A DNA stretch of 64,000 nucleotides from Pardosa pseudoannulata. Lineage: Eukaryota; Arthropoda; Arachnida; Araneae; Lycosidae. Under the pieces are notes generated by a model. That model made no database searches. It had not been told where the DNA came from and was given only the letters and a program-made list of their open reading frames with translations. Location: contig CM063500.1 in NCBI GenBank assembly GCA_032207245.1, positions 39,165,740 to 39,229,739 on the forward strand. Direction: 5' to 3'. The translations under genes and the position numbers were made by a program. Shown here one piece after another: positions 33,336-44,770 of the stretch (the first letter of the stretch is position 1; every line of letters begins with the position of its first letter).

Positions 33336-33422
<87 letters not shown>
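32933..33422. repeat. two (TA)n microsatellites
   Basis: Alternating TA runs lie at 32933-32982 and 33339-33422. Between them is AT-rich sequence with a short GC-rich stretch (GACGCACCCTCGGGTGG) and no recognisable gene. 33423-34040 is likewise without features that I can support. Confidence 0.9.
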
Positions 33423-33425
<3 letters not shown>

Positions 33426-34048
33426 CATATGTGGGTATTATTCTAAATGCACAAGATTAAGAAACTTCACTGGAAAAAGGGAGCTTAGGCAAACTTTTCA
33501 CATGGAGAAAGTAAATTAATCATCAAAATTATCTTTGAGGAATAAAAGAAAGTCTAAAGTCCAAAGAGATCATAATGTTTTGTCTTCTCAGTTTATCTAT
33601 GATATGATGAAAAATTAATCCATAGGCACATAAAATAACTTGAACCCCTTCCCGCTCGAAAATTGATTCCTAGCTACAGTCATGCATACGATGAACAAAG
33701 TGATTCAAAGTTAATTCAAAGTTGACGTTTCAAAGTTAAACTGAACTGCTGAATAAAAAATGGAAGTGTTTAAAAATTTTAATAACCAATTTAATACTGG
33801 ATTAAATTAATTCAATACTCAAACAGAAAATTTACCCAATGAAAGGAATTATTTATTTATTGCGAATATCACGTCATTTCAGCCTGGAATGACGACTCAT
33901 TCAAGGAATCATCTACCGTTACTATGAGAAAGTCAGATACTGTTGGAGGAAACTGAAAAGCTTGGCTTGCTATTATCAGCGGAAGTTGGCTTTTACTTCT
34001 CGAAATGTCAATAAATGCTTCACCGATGCTCACCGATGACGTCATATG

Positions 34049-34378
34049 CAGGGCCGTAGCCAGAAATTATTTTCGGAGGGGGACCAAGGGAGAAAGACAT
34101 CTTTATTTCTGAATGATCCCTCAATTGATGAAAGGGAAAGCACTGTATATCCGGAATATAGTGCCGGAAATAAAGTAATGTATTTCCGGCCAGCGGCCCA
34201 GCAAGACTTTTTATGGTCTCAGCGGTTTTTTTCTAAGAGAGAAACAGTCCATGTTCATGAACAGCTAGGCAGATAACACATACACACGCAAAGTGGGACA
34301 TTGTCTATCTACAAAATGGTCTTTCAAATTTTCGGGGGGGAACAGTCCCCTAAATCCCTCCCCCTGCCTATGGCCTTG
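34049..34378. mobile_element. hAT-type MITE, 330 bp
   Basis: It starts CAGGGCCGTAGCCAG and ends CTGCCTATGGCCTTG, an imperfect inverted pair. It is flanked by GTCATATG (34041-34048) and GTCTTATG (34379-34386), an 8-bp target duplication with one mismatch. The interior 76-codon frame is incidental. Confidence 0.75.
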
Positions 34379-34837
34379 GTCTTATGTACTATCAGTGGAA
34401 ATCACAGCTGTACGTGTGACTGTAGATAGTCATGACGTATAGCTCTTTGAATTATTTCCGTCAATAACGCAGGTAATGTTAGAATGCAAATTCTATTCAT
34501 TAAAAAACTATAAGGCAATGCTCTCGCTTTTTATAGTCCTTCGCATCGTTGTATATAAGTAACCAGTAAAAGAATTTTTTTAAGGCTTACATAGCGAAAC
34601 ACTTTTAAGAATCATTCTAGATATCATTTCTGGCAAAGTGATGTAATAGTCTGGAGCGAGAGCGACTCTAGGGCCGGACAAACCGAATGCTCGTCCAGAG
34701 CGACATTTTGGCCTTATTACTTAAAACAGAAAGCCTAATTGAAGTTTTAACACTAGAAAGTCTGGACACTATCTACTTGCAAGAATATCAACGACATATG
34801 TAAATAAATATTATATACATACACACATCGATATATC

Positions 34838-35690
34838 CCCTATATAATAATAGCCTAAGTTATCTGCCCGTCTGTCCTCGAATTTATGAAGCGGTTGGAC
34901 CTGGAATGGAAAGAGGCATCCATATTGGATTCTTGATGAGTTAGGGTTAGCAAAATTCAAAGCGAGTAAAGTTTATCTTCTCCTAAACTACTGATCTAAT
35001 TCTAAAATAAATTAGTATAAATAGGCTACATATTACAGAAAAAAATTCTGTCGTCTTTAAAACGTTCGAAATCGAGCGTTTATTTCAAGCCCTATTTTCC
35101 CCGGTTAAGAGCAGGCGATTAAATTTATCAATTTATCACATAATAAATAGGTAAAAATAACATTTTTTTCCTAGCATTATGACGTCATTCCTTTCACCAT
35201 CTCATTTAATCATTTCTTATTTTAAACTATTTAAATATCGTCTGCATTATTTTCATACGTTTAATTATTGAACTTAGATATTAAGTAAATAATTTTTTTT
35301 ATTATAATAATAATTAAATAATATATTAGGTACATAGGGGATAATATAAAATTTAATCGTAGATTATTTTTCGTTGCAATGAAAATTTTATCCGGTAACA
35401 ACAAATTCTATCTACCTCCAGAGTGTAGTGGAAATGATAGTTTCATTCCTTTACTTCCATTAATTACTGTGGCAAGGAGGAAAAAAAAAAAATTGGGAAG
35501 AACTGAACGATATCGGGAGACTTTAGAGGAGTATGAAGATAAACAAATTATTGAGCGTTTACCAGATAATTCTCAGCCATAAAACAAACCATTTTTTTAA
35601 CCTGTCTTATAGGGTACTTTACAATTCTTGAAAATTAAAAATTTTACTGATCCCGTCATATGACGGGCTATATGGTAGAACATACTAAGA
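34838..35690 (+). mobile_element. Helitron-like non-autonomous element, copy 2
   Basis: The possible 5' end TCCCCTATATAATAATAGCC is followed by GTCTGTCC and GCGGTTGGACC, in the order seen at Helentron 5' ends. From 35100 the sequence matches copy 1 (24945). A 67-codon frame (35379-35582) ends ERYRETLEEYEDKQIIERLP, with the same relic in copy 1. The 3' end has a perfect palindrome CCCGTCATATGACGGG at 35654-35669 then CTATATGGTAG. Rolling-circle transposons end in such a hairpin, but the CTRR end is imperfect here. Confidence 0.5.
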
Positions 35691-35829
35691 CGACCCGACA
35701 GACGTTGTCATGTTTTAACTCTGTAAATCCAAAAATTGTAAAATTTTTTAAAATAAATTAGAAATTGAACCGTTTTGATGGAAAAGTTAGGAATTTTTTT
35801 TAAATACCTAATATACCTATTTTTTGTTC

Positions 35830-36095
35830 TCTTCCTCTCGGTTCGCGGCGCCACCCTTACTAATTCCGGCATCAAGAGATCTGCTAAGCATCCAGTAGTC
35901 TTCTAATTCTCCTTCCCAGCTCCAGTCTTCTGCGTTCACTCATGGATTGCGCCTGCGACGCGACGGGCAATCTCCGGAACTTGTCAGTTGCCTTCAGTGG
36001 CGAGGTGGCCAGTACTCGTGATCTTCCCACCACCACCTGGAGGGCCTCATGGCCATACGGCCCGGTAGATTGCTTGATTATCTAATATGCCCGGG
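35830..36095 (+). repeat. SINE family B 3' body fragment
   Basis: This matches the 3' body of the 6137 copy: CGCCACCCTTACTAATTCCG, CATCAAGAGATCTGCTAAGC, CATCCAGTAGTCTTC, CTGCGTTCACTC and the GGGCCTCATGGCCATACGGCC end, but without a tRNA head. Confidence 0.7.
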
Positions 36096-36164
36096 CAATT
36101 AAAAAAATAGGGGCTAATTTATTGTGTAACCGGCGGAGTAATTTTCGCCGGAATTACACACACA

Positions 36165-37297
36165 TAAACTCAAGAGCAAAAACATTATGATCACCCCTAC
36201 ATTTTGCAATGAACTCGCCTGGATGACGTGGAAGGCACGTGATCAGGTGGAAGTGGTATTTAACTGCTGTTGGAGAGTCTGAAGAATCATTCTTTCACTT
36301 ACTTCTGTGTGTGATGGGAAAGGCTGCGGATCTAAGCGATTTTGATAGAGGGCAGATTGTAATGGCTCGAAGGCTCGGAACAAGTATTTCCGAAACTGCA
36401 CGACTCGTGGGTTGTTCGCGATCTACAGTTGTTAGTACTTATGCAAAGGGGATGAATGACGGTGAAACCAGCAGTAGACGACATGGTGTTGGACGTTCAC
36501 AAAAAATCGTCGGAGACAACCCAATACAATGGAAGCCAATTAGTATCGGAGCACACTGTTCAGCGGACAATGTTGGATGTGGGGCTACGCAGCAAACGTC
36601 TCACTCATGTGCCTTTGCTGACCAATCGTCGTTGCCAACTGCGCCTAAGCTGGGCCTGGGGACAATGTGACTGGTCCATGGATCAGTGGGAGAAAGTTGC
36701 CTGGTCAGATGAATCACGGTTTGTCATTCATCACGCCGATGGCCGTGTCAGGATACGCCGTCTTCCAGGCGAACAGTTGCTCCCTCAATGTACAGTAGGT
36801 CATACACAGGCCGGTGGTGGCGGTATTATGCTTTGGGAGACGTTCTCTTGGGCGTCTCTGGGACCCGTGATTGTGGTAGAGCAGACCATGAATGCTACAG
36901 GGTATCTGAACATCATTGCGGACCAGTTGCATCCTTACATGGCCTCTGTTTTTCCAGCTGGAAATGGAATGTTCCAATAGGACAACGCCCCGTGTCACAA
37001 GGCTAAAATTGTGTTGGAGTGGTTCCAGGAACATGATGCTGAATTCCAGTTAATGTCCTGGCCGCCTAACTCACTGGATCTCAATCCGATAGAACACATT
37101 TGGGATGTCATGAGACCACCAATTCGCAATATCTCAGATTTGCTTATCCGTTGCTTAATCTTCTGGTACAATCTGTCTCCGGCCATCTACCTAGGACTTG
37201 TGGCACCCATTGCAAGGCGGGTTAAAGCTATGTTGCTCGCCAAAGGTGGGAAACTCGTTATTGACAGGTGGTCATAATGTTTTGGCTCTTGAGTGTA
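36165..37297 (+). mobile_element. Tc1/mariner-type transposon with both inverted ends
   Basis: ACTCAAGAGCAAAAACATTATGATCACC at the left pairs with GGTGGTCATAATGTTTTGGCTCTTGAGT at the right, a terminal inverted repeat of about 28 bp, with TA duplicated outside (36165-36166 and 37296-37297). The 1.13-kb length is that of a nearly complete short-TIR Tc1-like element. Confidence 0.9.
36314..37276 (+). pseudogene. Tc1-like transposase, frameshifted
   Basis: Start at [17 protein letters not shown] (36314), followed by a helix-turn-helix ([19 protein letters not shown]). After a frameshift near 36455-36530 the frame resumes with [34 protein letters not shown] (first catalytic Asp), GGGGIMLWETFSWASLGPV and a stop at 36978. 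Readthrough gives QDNAPCHKA (second Asp), then WPPNSLDLNPIEHIWD (third acidic residue, DD34E-type context). The C terminus is shortened and frameshifted. The catalytic triad is still recognisable, but at least two frame breaks and one stop disable it. The enzyme would cut and paste at TA sites. Confidence 0.85.
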
Positions 37298-39045
37298 GTT
37301 CACCTTATTATTAGTTCATAGTCCTGGCTAATTTCTATTCTCAGATAAATAAAGAGTAATTCTCAGCATCCTACCTTTACCCCTAAAATAAATAGATAAT
37401 AAATAAATAAGATTATGCTGCAAAATAGTTTATAGTTCTGTCTATTTTTGGAAAAATAAAGGAGTAAGTCCCTGAACCCTCTTTTCCTGACTATTTTACA
37501 GTATATTTCAGATTAGAAAATATGGCTTTTTAAGAGGTCTTGCATGGTTACAAAATGCATATTTAAGCTACACACAAGATAAATGCCATATAGATATCTT
37601 AATAGCAGAAGTCAGCAGTTGTTACTGTATGAAATGACCTGAAGTTTTGTTGAAAAATCCAATTTTGGCTAAAGGCCTTAAGGCTAAAGTTCAAGACTTT
37701 TAAAATATCAAAATAACAGTTATATTGAAATAATTCACATATTTATAAAATTACATATTTTAACCATTCTGCAGAATTATTTTCATTATTTTAATTGGAA
37801 TTTCATGCAACAATAACAGCACTATTTATCAGCCTCAAAAGAACCATTCAATGAAGGCAAGATAAAAAGAAGTTTGTGATGTTTTAATATGTATAAGAGT
37901 CCAATTATTTTTCCTTTTCTTAGCAAAATCTGGTGTTAAATATTCTATGGTAGAAAAAATATTTTACGATCTCAAAAAGTGTAAATAAAGCTGACAAAGC
38001 AGATGATGACAACATGCTTTACATCTCCTGATTATTTCTACATGTAAAGTTTTATGAAAAATTAAAAACACTGTTCAGGTGTTTAGTGCTTCTATAAATA
38101 AAATGTTATTCAAATAAGTCCAAGTTATATATTTTAAAATGAATTAATGTACCTTCTTTTTAATACTTCAGCTTAGAGCAAACCAAGGCCAACCCAACGA
38201 ATCCATTCAGATAACTTTATGATGATGAGAAAGACTTAAACATGTTAAGGGTTACTAACTGGAATTAATGCAAACTAAAGTTAAATAAATGTCACCATCT
38301 ATGGTAACCATGCACTCTTTAACATTAGAGAAGAAACAATACGTTCCTGTGTTACGATTGCTCAGAATCAGCTTTTATAAGCTGTAAGTGCTGATTTTTG
38401 CTCTCAAATAAACAGTAAACACAGCAATTTCAAACAACCAAAATAAAACATATGCCATATAAATGAGTTTTGAGTAAAAGTAAAAAGGACAACTAATTTT
38501 AAGTTTCACGGAAGCCAATCTTAATTTTTAGCTAACAATAAATAAATAAATGAAACCTTAATAAATAATAATAATAAATCAAACCAACTCCAGTGACCTA
38601 CCTATTTGGTTTTATAAATTTAAAATTACAGTAATCTAAATAGTGCAATACTTTTCAGTTTTATATAAGTGGTAATAACTGAGATTAGAAAAGTTCAGTC
38701 CATTAATGCTGTGGTAGCAGTGCTTCCCCAAAAATTTCAAGATACCAAAAGTATTTCTGTACTCAATTGTATTTGAATTTCATGCACCTGTATTTTGCGT
38801 TCACGTTCCATGTTGTTAAGGTTTTAGTGCGACTACAATATATACAATCCTTAAAAAACTTAGTTAATAGCTCTTTCTTGGCTAGCAAAGTGTATCTATA
38901 TTGTTTGGAGTTCGCATCTGTCATGGATTCAAAATCAGAGAAAGGATACTTTGTGCACTTTCTCTAGGACATCTTGTCTCACAGTTGAATCGACCATTAC
39001 ATATCTGCTATGTATAGAGCTTTCTGTTCGATTTGATGAAGGAGA
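37298..39045. other. AT-rich region with one weak minus-strand coding candidate
   Basis: No repeats or domains recognised. On the minus strand 38924-38763 is a 53-codon frame (starts MTDANSKQYRYTLLAKK) 120 bp downstream of a TATA/initiator pair; its length is close to chance expectation and its product is unknown. Confidence 0.3.
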
Positions 39046-39080
39046 ACTGATTGGATGCAATGAAGCACTCTGCTTATATA
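39045..39080 (-). promoter_or_regulatory. TATA-initiator core promoter candidate
   Basis: On the minus strand TATATAAG (39073-39080) is followed 32 bp later by TCAGTT (39045-39050), which fits the arthropod initiator TCAKTY at the usual distance. No confident gene lies downstream, so the match may be chance. Confidence 0.3.
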
Positions 39081-39159
39081 GTATTTTCTATTGGCTTGAA
39101 AAGTTCTGATAACTGATATATACATATCCTATGGTCCAAAGTTAGTGGTTCATTTAAAC

Positions 39160-39719
39160 CAGGCATGCCCAACCCAAGGACCATGGGCCGCATGTGGCCT
39201 ATTTAAAAACATTTGCGGCCCAATTGAAGTTTTCAACTGTCTATATAGTTTTAGTCATTTTGACTACAGATAGCTGAAACATAGAATTTTTGTTGTTAAT
39301 ATTTGCAATAATAAATATAATTTATTATGTACAGTAAGACTTGTAAGCCTGGTCTTTGAGTAGGGTTGAACAGGTTACGTTGAAATTTGAGTGTTCTGGA
39401 AAATTCTGACAATCGACCATTATTTATACAACCAGCTAACTTGCGTTACGTGCACGTCCTCTGTCCGACCAGTCAGTGGAAGTTGTATGGAAAGAAAGTT
39501 ATAAATTATATTTATGTTTATTGTCGTTGAAGTTTTGATATATGTATAACAGAACTTTTATGTATGGTCACAGCTGACACTGCAAAAATGCATATTTTGA
39601 ATATTACACGATAATAAAATATTTTGAGTAATTTGTTGTTTTATTTTTATATGTGCAGCCAATCTCAGTTCAGTAAATTGTTTTATGGACCACCAACCGA
39701 TTTGGCTTGGGCATCCCTG
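39160..39719. mobile_element. hAT-type MITE, 560 bp
   Basis: It starts CAGGCATGCCCAACCCAAGG and ends CTTGGGCATCCCTG, an inverted pair. ATTTAAAC flanks it perfectly at 39152-39159 and 39720-39727, the 8-bp duplication of hAT elements. No transposase is encoded. Confidence 0.92.
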
Positions 39720-40294
39720 ATTTAAACCATCTTAATCATTTTCCGGATTTTTTTCTGTTGTCTTAATTACTTTAACTTCTTTAGTGTAGTGTTCCCCTAC
39801 TTATAAGTTTTAATTATCATTAATAGAGGCCTCTAATATGGAATAACAAAGAAAGAATGGAAGTGAACTGATCATAAAGGTTAATAATTTCAACTAATAA
39901 ATGTAAGATATAATAAAAAGATTTGTTATTATGTCATTTCATGAAAAAGAGATTATTTTTAATAACTATAATCCTGCATTAATATTAAATAATTTTTTTT
40001 AATGTAAAATATGAAAAATAACAAAGTCTGTGAGTTTGTGTGTCGTATTCATTAATTTTGTATAAGGCAAATAATATTAAACTTTAAATAAAGAAGTTTG
40101 ATTTTAAATTGTTTGTTCTGTAAAAATATTTTGGGACACCACCCCTTGGTTGAAACTTTCCTCCTGATAATCCTTATAACCACTGATATGAGTGAAATTT
40201 CTACCATAATTGTTGCTTGTTTCTTATGTACTATTTTCAAATATCTTCTATAAGTATTTATAATAGTTGTTTGAATTTGGTCTTATCCATAGCA

Positions 40295-40479
40295 GGCCGA
40301 ACGATGGCCGAATGGTTAGGGTGCTGGCCTTCGGAACTGAAGTTCGTGGGTTCGAGTCCCACTATGGCATGGATGTTCATAGCCGTTCGGAATCGGCTTT
40401 AAGCAGTAGGTCCCGGTCTCATTAGCCCTCGTGTTGCAAAAAGTAGACCGTAGTGCTCCAAATCAAACCAAACCAAACC
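40295..40479 (+). repeat. tRNA-derived SINE, family A, best-preserved copy
   Basis: It has an intact A box (TGGCCGAATGG, 40305-40315) and consensus B box (GGTTCGAGTCC, 40349-40359), with a long variable-arm-like spacer as in class II tRNAs. The body ends in (AACCAA)n. TATCCATAGCA is duplicated perfectly at 40284-40294 and 40480-40490. With both polymerase III boxes preserved this copy may still be transcribed. Confidence 0.93.
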
Positions 40480-40746
40480 TATCCATAGCAAGGCTCCTCC
40501 AGCTTCCTTAATTTACAAGACTAATGTAATACTTCACTGATTCAAGCCACCTAATTCGTGGTCTTCCTCATCTTCCGTTTCCTATGGGATTAGTAAAAAC
40601 AGGGGCGTATGCAAGGGGGGCTAGGGATTTACCCCCCACCCTTGCATATGACACCCAAAACATATTTCAGAGTTAGTGTATTTATTCCATTTATATAAAA
40701 TTTTATAACACAATTAAACTTAAGATTTGTATCACATCGTGATATT

Positions 40747-41226
40747 TTGAAAGGATTTCAGTGCCTTCTTCCTGTCGATCCTTTCATTTGTCAACCTTCA
40801 AACACAAAGGATTTTGAAGCACTAGTGGAATTTTACACTCAAAATTTGGATACCTATAAAGAAAACCTTAAGTCTGAACTAAAATTCGGATATAAAATAT
40901 TAAAAAGGATTAGTGAAGGCGGAGGTAGTGTTCCAAAAACTGTGGCGTATGCTCTTGGAATGTGCAATAAATATGTAACACCAAACATCTTCTAGAAATA
41001 TTGGTCTATCTACCTGTTTCAACGAGTGCAAACGAAAAATCCTTTTCGTTTGCACTCGTTGTTGAAGGCTTGTTTAAGCACTTCAACGGGTAATAATAGA
41101 ATGAATGGATTGGCGCTCTTAAATATTTATAGACAATTTACCTCAGCTGTAGGAGACCTTTTAAATGGACTTTTAAAAAAAAACCCCATTGTTTGGATAT
41201 TACTGTATAAGTCAATAAATTTTTAG
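40747..41226 (+). pseudogene. hAT transposase C-terminal region
   Basis: The first part (40747-40995) reads FICQPSNTKDFEALVEFY ... NKYVTPNIF and stops. The second part, in another frame, gives LLKACLSTSTGNNRMNGLAL LNIYRQF (41062-41145). Between them a third frame reads VYLPVSTSANEKSFS, the conserved P-x-S-x-x-x-E-R-x-F-S block of the hAT dimerisation domain, with K in place of R. The break coincides with a 19-bp perfect palindrome at 41020-41061. Catalytic residues upstream are absent. A dead fragment. Confidence 0.75.
41020..41061. repeat. perfect 19-bp palindrome with 4-base loop
   Basis: Arms 41020-41038 and 41043-41061 are exact reverse complements around ATCC. The palindrome sits at the conserved NEKSFS codons of the hAT relic, where the family normally continues with a short linker, so the right arm looks like a templated inverted copy of the left. 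Confidence 0.95.
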
Positions 41227-42044
41227 CTTTTATTTAGCATGTTTGTATACTAGTTTATTTCCCTATTTGTTGTTGTTATTTTTTCATATTTTTTGGTCAA
41301 ATTCATTGGTTTTCTGTAGAATATTCACATTTAAACGGTTATTATTTAGGTAGATGTTACATAATGAGTAGTTTATTCTGGCTTGATTAATTCCTACTTT
41401 TTAATAAAAAAATATTTTATCTTACTATAAAAAAAATATGTTCTTAAACTTAAAAAATCAAATCAAAATTTAACTAAACAATGTTGTCTAAATAAAAAGT
41501 CAAAATTGTCTAGCTGTCTAAATTAGGGAAAAAATAATGCTTTATTACATACTCAAATTTCTTTTAGTAGTTTCAGAAAATTATGAACCCCACCTTGAAA
41601 AAATTCTGCTTACGCCACTGAGTAAAAATGAGCTGTTTTAATGGGTTTGCTTTGTCAGTTCTGAATAAATGTCTTAGCCCTAGTAATCTACTGCATTTTA
41701 TAACTTTAATAATATCTGATTGGATGTACCTTTGGTAAATTTCAAAGTTAAATAAGGATCTACACTAAAAAATAAATAAAAAAATTAAATAAACATCTGG
41801 TAAAAAAAAATACTTTAAATCATAATTATCAAATATTGAGTTGATGCACTAGTTTATGACTAGGGCATTTCTGACTAAAATCAATGATTATTTCTGTTAG
41901 TACATTAAAAACTATATATTATAAGGTGAAATTGTTTGTATTAATAGGTGAAATGCATTTTTACATTCAACACTCTATACTGTGTTTAAATGACTAAAAA
42001 TTAAGAGGATGCAATGTAGTCTAATAATTTAAATACTTATGAAA

Positions 42045-42290
42045 GCCCCAGTAGCTCAGTTATCAAAGGGGTAATCTCATAACTAGAGGGTTGTATGATC
42101 GAAGTTTGATCTTGCCAAAGATCCACCAAGTTCATTAATGGTGGCTGGGGCACATAAAATAGGTTTGTAGTTTCAGTATCTTCCAAGTAGTTGGAAGATT
42201 TCTGGAGGTGACAGACCAAGTCAGGGAGGCATTAGCTTCTAAATCACAAGGGCCCACTTTGTTTCTTTGAGTTGTTTCAAGGAACAATGT
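42045..42290 (+). repeat. tRNA-derived SINE, family B (copy 4)
   Basis: The head GCCCCAGTAGCTCAGTTATC ... GTATGATCGAAGTTTGATC is a tRNA-like A/B arrangement, and the body GGTGGCTGGGGCACATAAAATAGG then TCTTCCAAGTAGTTGG and GGTGACAGACCAAG parallels the 17815 copy. The 3' border is uncertain. 41629-42044 and 42291-42755 are AT-rich with no other features. Confidence 0.75.
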
Positions 42291-42755
42291 TGGCAGCCTA
42301 TATGGTACTCCCATATAAATTAGCTAAATCTGTGGTGTTGTATGATTGAATACTTAACAGTTAAGTGCCATTGCATTATTAATAAAGATTAATAATGATA
42401 ATAATATTGAAGGTTCTTTAAGTCTGTCAATGAATCAGAAAAATCATAACAAATTTGCGATAAATGGCAATTAGATTTCAGTTTAATATTGCTCAACCAA
42501 AAATATAAAAATATTTAAACAGATCAACACAATTAAGATGGAGTACTAACTAGAGTGGTTGTACTTTAACAATGGAAATTCTGGCTCATGATGAAACTAA
42601 CTAGAGCAGCTTCATATTTTTCTTATCATGAAACTCTCAGACCATTTTTTAAAAATCGCAGAATCCTTTACAACAATTTGCTCAATAGATTTCTTCATCC
42701 TTCCTATTTTAATAAGTTATTGAATATACTGCATTAATACTTAGATTTCATTAAA

Positions 42756-42832
42756 TTAACCTTTTGACAGGGGCTCTCTGAACTAATTCATCTACGGGAC
42801 ATACGCTGTCCTAGCCCTTCTGAAAGGGTTAA
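42756..42832. mobile_element. 77-bp TTAA-flanked fold-back element
   Basis: TTAACCTTTTGACAGGGGCT at the left faces TTAACCCTTTCAGAAGGGCT read from the right end; TTAA bounds both sides, as in piggyBac-type insertions. The right TTAACCCTTTC end resembles the end of the piggyBac relic at 62672-63756. It is too short to code. Confidence 0.6.
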
Positions 42833-43489
42833 GCAAAAAATATTAAAAAACTGAGGTAAGGTGAAAAAATTTTTAGCTCATGAACTAAAATTTTAAATTT
42901 TAGAAACTCAAAATGTTCTTAAATATACTTTTCAAGTCTGGATCCATGAATACAATAAAGTATACCAGGTTCAGTCTCAACTCATTTTATATGAAAGGCC
43001 AGTTAATCTACTGAAAATTTGAAAAGAGATCAGACTTATAAATTTCAAAAGACTGGCTTTATAACAAAGTTTAACTTATTCAAACAAAATGAAAATCATT
43101 ACTATTTTTTTTCTTTCTCAATTTTATTTTTTGCAATATTTTAGGTTTCGTATCATTCAGCTACTTTGCTCTCGTTTACTTTGTACTTAGCGTAATTTTC
43201 TGTCTAGTTTTATGTCATTAAAAATTTGAAAAAATGCTTAATAAAAATTTTAAAATTTTGTAAAATGCAAAAATATACCTTTTTGTTAGTGTCGTCACTT
43301 TTTGCTTATTTTTTATTAATTACTGTACCAAGTTGCATTTGTTATAGTCCTTTTAACTTTTTTTTGTATATTTTTATAAATTCTGAGCTTTACATTGTAT
43401 TGAATACTATGCATTGTTGTTAACCATACCTACTGGTCATAGTCAAGGCTCTAGTCTAATTATCCTCTAATTAGACAATGTGTTGGTCA

Positions 43490-43690
43490 CTCATAATTTT
43501 TTATGAGAACGTTCTCACCTCCTCACTTTCTTGTGAGCTGAAGTGTATTAAATTTTTGTTTGGATAACTTTTTGCCTAAGGGTCTAAATTGATGTTTTGA
43601 TCTGTTTTACATTCGGAGGTTAAAGTGAAGACTTTCCACTAGGTACTCCGTTAAATCCAATTACCTTGACCTTGAAAATCATTACTAATT
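43490..43690 (+). repeat. LTR-retrotransposon fragment
   Basis: This is the reverse complement of 23012-23190: shared blocks are CTCACCTCCTC, TTGTGAGCTG, ATTAAATTTTTGTTTGG, GGAGGTTAAAGTGAAGAC and AATTACCTTGACCT. It represents internal sequence of the same retroelement family without its LTR. Confidence 0.75.
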
Positions 43691-44076
43691 GGCTTTGTTA
43701 CTTACTGCTATTAGAGCTGGAAATCAAACATATCTTTGATGACATCAGTATTTCAATGCCTGGAGAAAATCACTGTCCAACAGACTTATTGGACAAACAG
43801 TACTCATGATCAACTTTACTATGTCAAGACATTTAAAAAGTATTGTAACCTGGTCTAACCCTGCAAAACAGTGTTTCATTCCACTGCTGCACAAAATACG
43901 GTTGATGCCATCTCTGCAGTGATAAGAATGGTATTAAATGCTCATGTGCAGCAAAGACAGAGTAACACTTTTGGTATTTACTACTTATGTACAGCACATT
44001 AAAAACTGTTCCCATTGTTTCATTGGGAATAATGTATGGGCTGGATTGCATTACTAAGAAGGACAGCATAAGGTTG

Positions 44077-44125
44077 GTGTACTTCAGGGGTATCAAACTG
44101 CTAATTCGATATACCTGAAGTACAC
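44077..44125. repeat. 12-bp inverted repeat around a CAGGGGTATCAAACT motif
   Basis: GTGTACTTCAGG at 44077-44088 is exactly inverted at 44114-44125. The 25-bp core starts like a hAT end (GGTATCAAACTG), so this may be an extreme deletion product. 43691-44076 holds no recognised gene. Confidence 0.6.
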
Positions 44126-44167
44126 TGACTAGCATTAACTTTTACCCTCCACTAAATACACTGTAAC

Positions 44168-44762
44168 CAGGGTTAGTAAAAATCTACATTTTTTTCTTCA
44201 AATAATATCAATTGGACTTTTTGATTTAATCAGCTTTTTTAATTTAATTTTTTTTCAAATTAAACATTAAAAAGGAAATTATTTAAGATAGGATTAAATT
44301 TATTAAATTAATAATTAAGTTTTCATTATCTTATTTACTTTAATTATATGAGTACATGAGTGGCATCTACACATGATAAATTATGTATTATAAATGTATG
44401 AAAGATTTTTGCTACCCCTTAACAAACTGTTCACAACTTTCATTGTTTACAATGTAACATTATTTAACAAACCAGTTTTTAATTAAACACAAAATTGAAA
44501 ATATTATAGTGGTGATGCCAGATTCATAAAGAAAATACTGAAATGGAACAGATTTGGCCAGAAATTTTGTTACCAAACCTCAAAAACCTTTATATTTCTT
44601 TACATATGTTAAGATATGACTTACTGTGCATTGTAATGCTGCTGGTGAAGCCTTTTATTTATTAACAAAAATTAATCATGCTTAAAATATTCACCAAATG
44701 AGGAAAAAGATCCTTGATTAAAATATTTTTTTTAAACCAGCGATGTAAATCAACCAACCCTG
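44168..44762. mobile_element. hAT-type MITE, 595 bp, parent-type of the satellite
   Basis: It starts CAGGGTTAGTAAAAATC and ends GATGTAAATCAACCAACCCTG; ACTGTAAC is duplicated perfectly at 44160-44167 and 44763-44770. Its right end (about 44640-44762: TTTTATTTATT, ATCATGCTTAAAAT-ATTCAC, TTTAAACCAGCGATGTAAATC, CCAACCCTG) matches the tandem monomers at 1295-5190 in order and orientation. Confidence 0.92.
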
Positions 44763-44770
44763 ACTGTAAC

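Larger units (their letters stand above)
40600..41620 (+). mobile_element. hAT transposon relic, 1.02 kb
   Basis: Ends CAGGGGCGTATGCAAGGGGGG and ...CTTACGCCACTG are inverted; AGTAAAAA is duplicated perfectly at 40592-40599 and 41621-41628. It encloses the C-terminal part of a hAT transposase (next entry), so it is an internally deleted copy. Confidence 0.92.

Noticed and set aside
43833..44135. 100-codon minus-strand frame
   Set aside because: No recognisable motif, overlaps a palindrome, and the opposite strand is equally suggestive; length is within chance for this composition.
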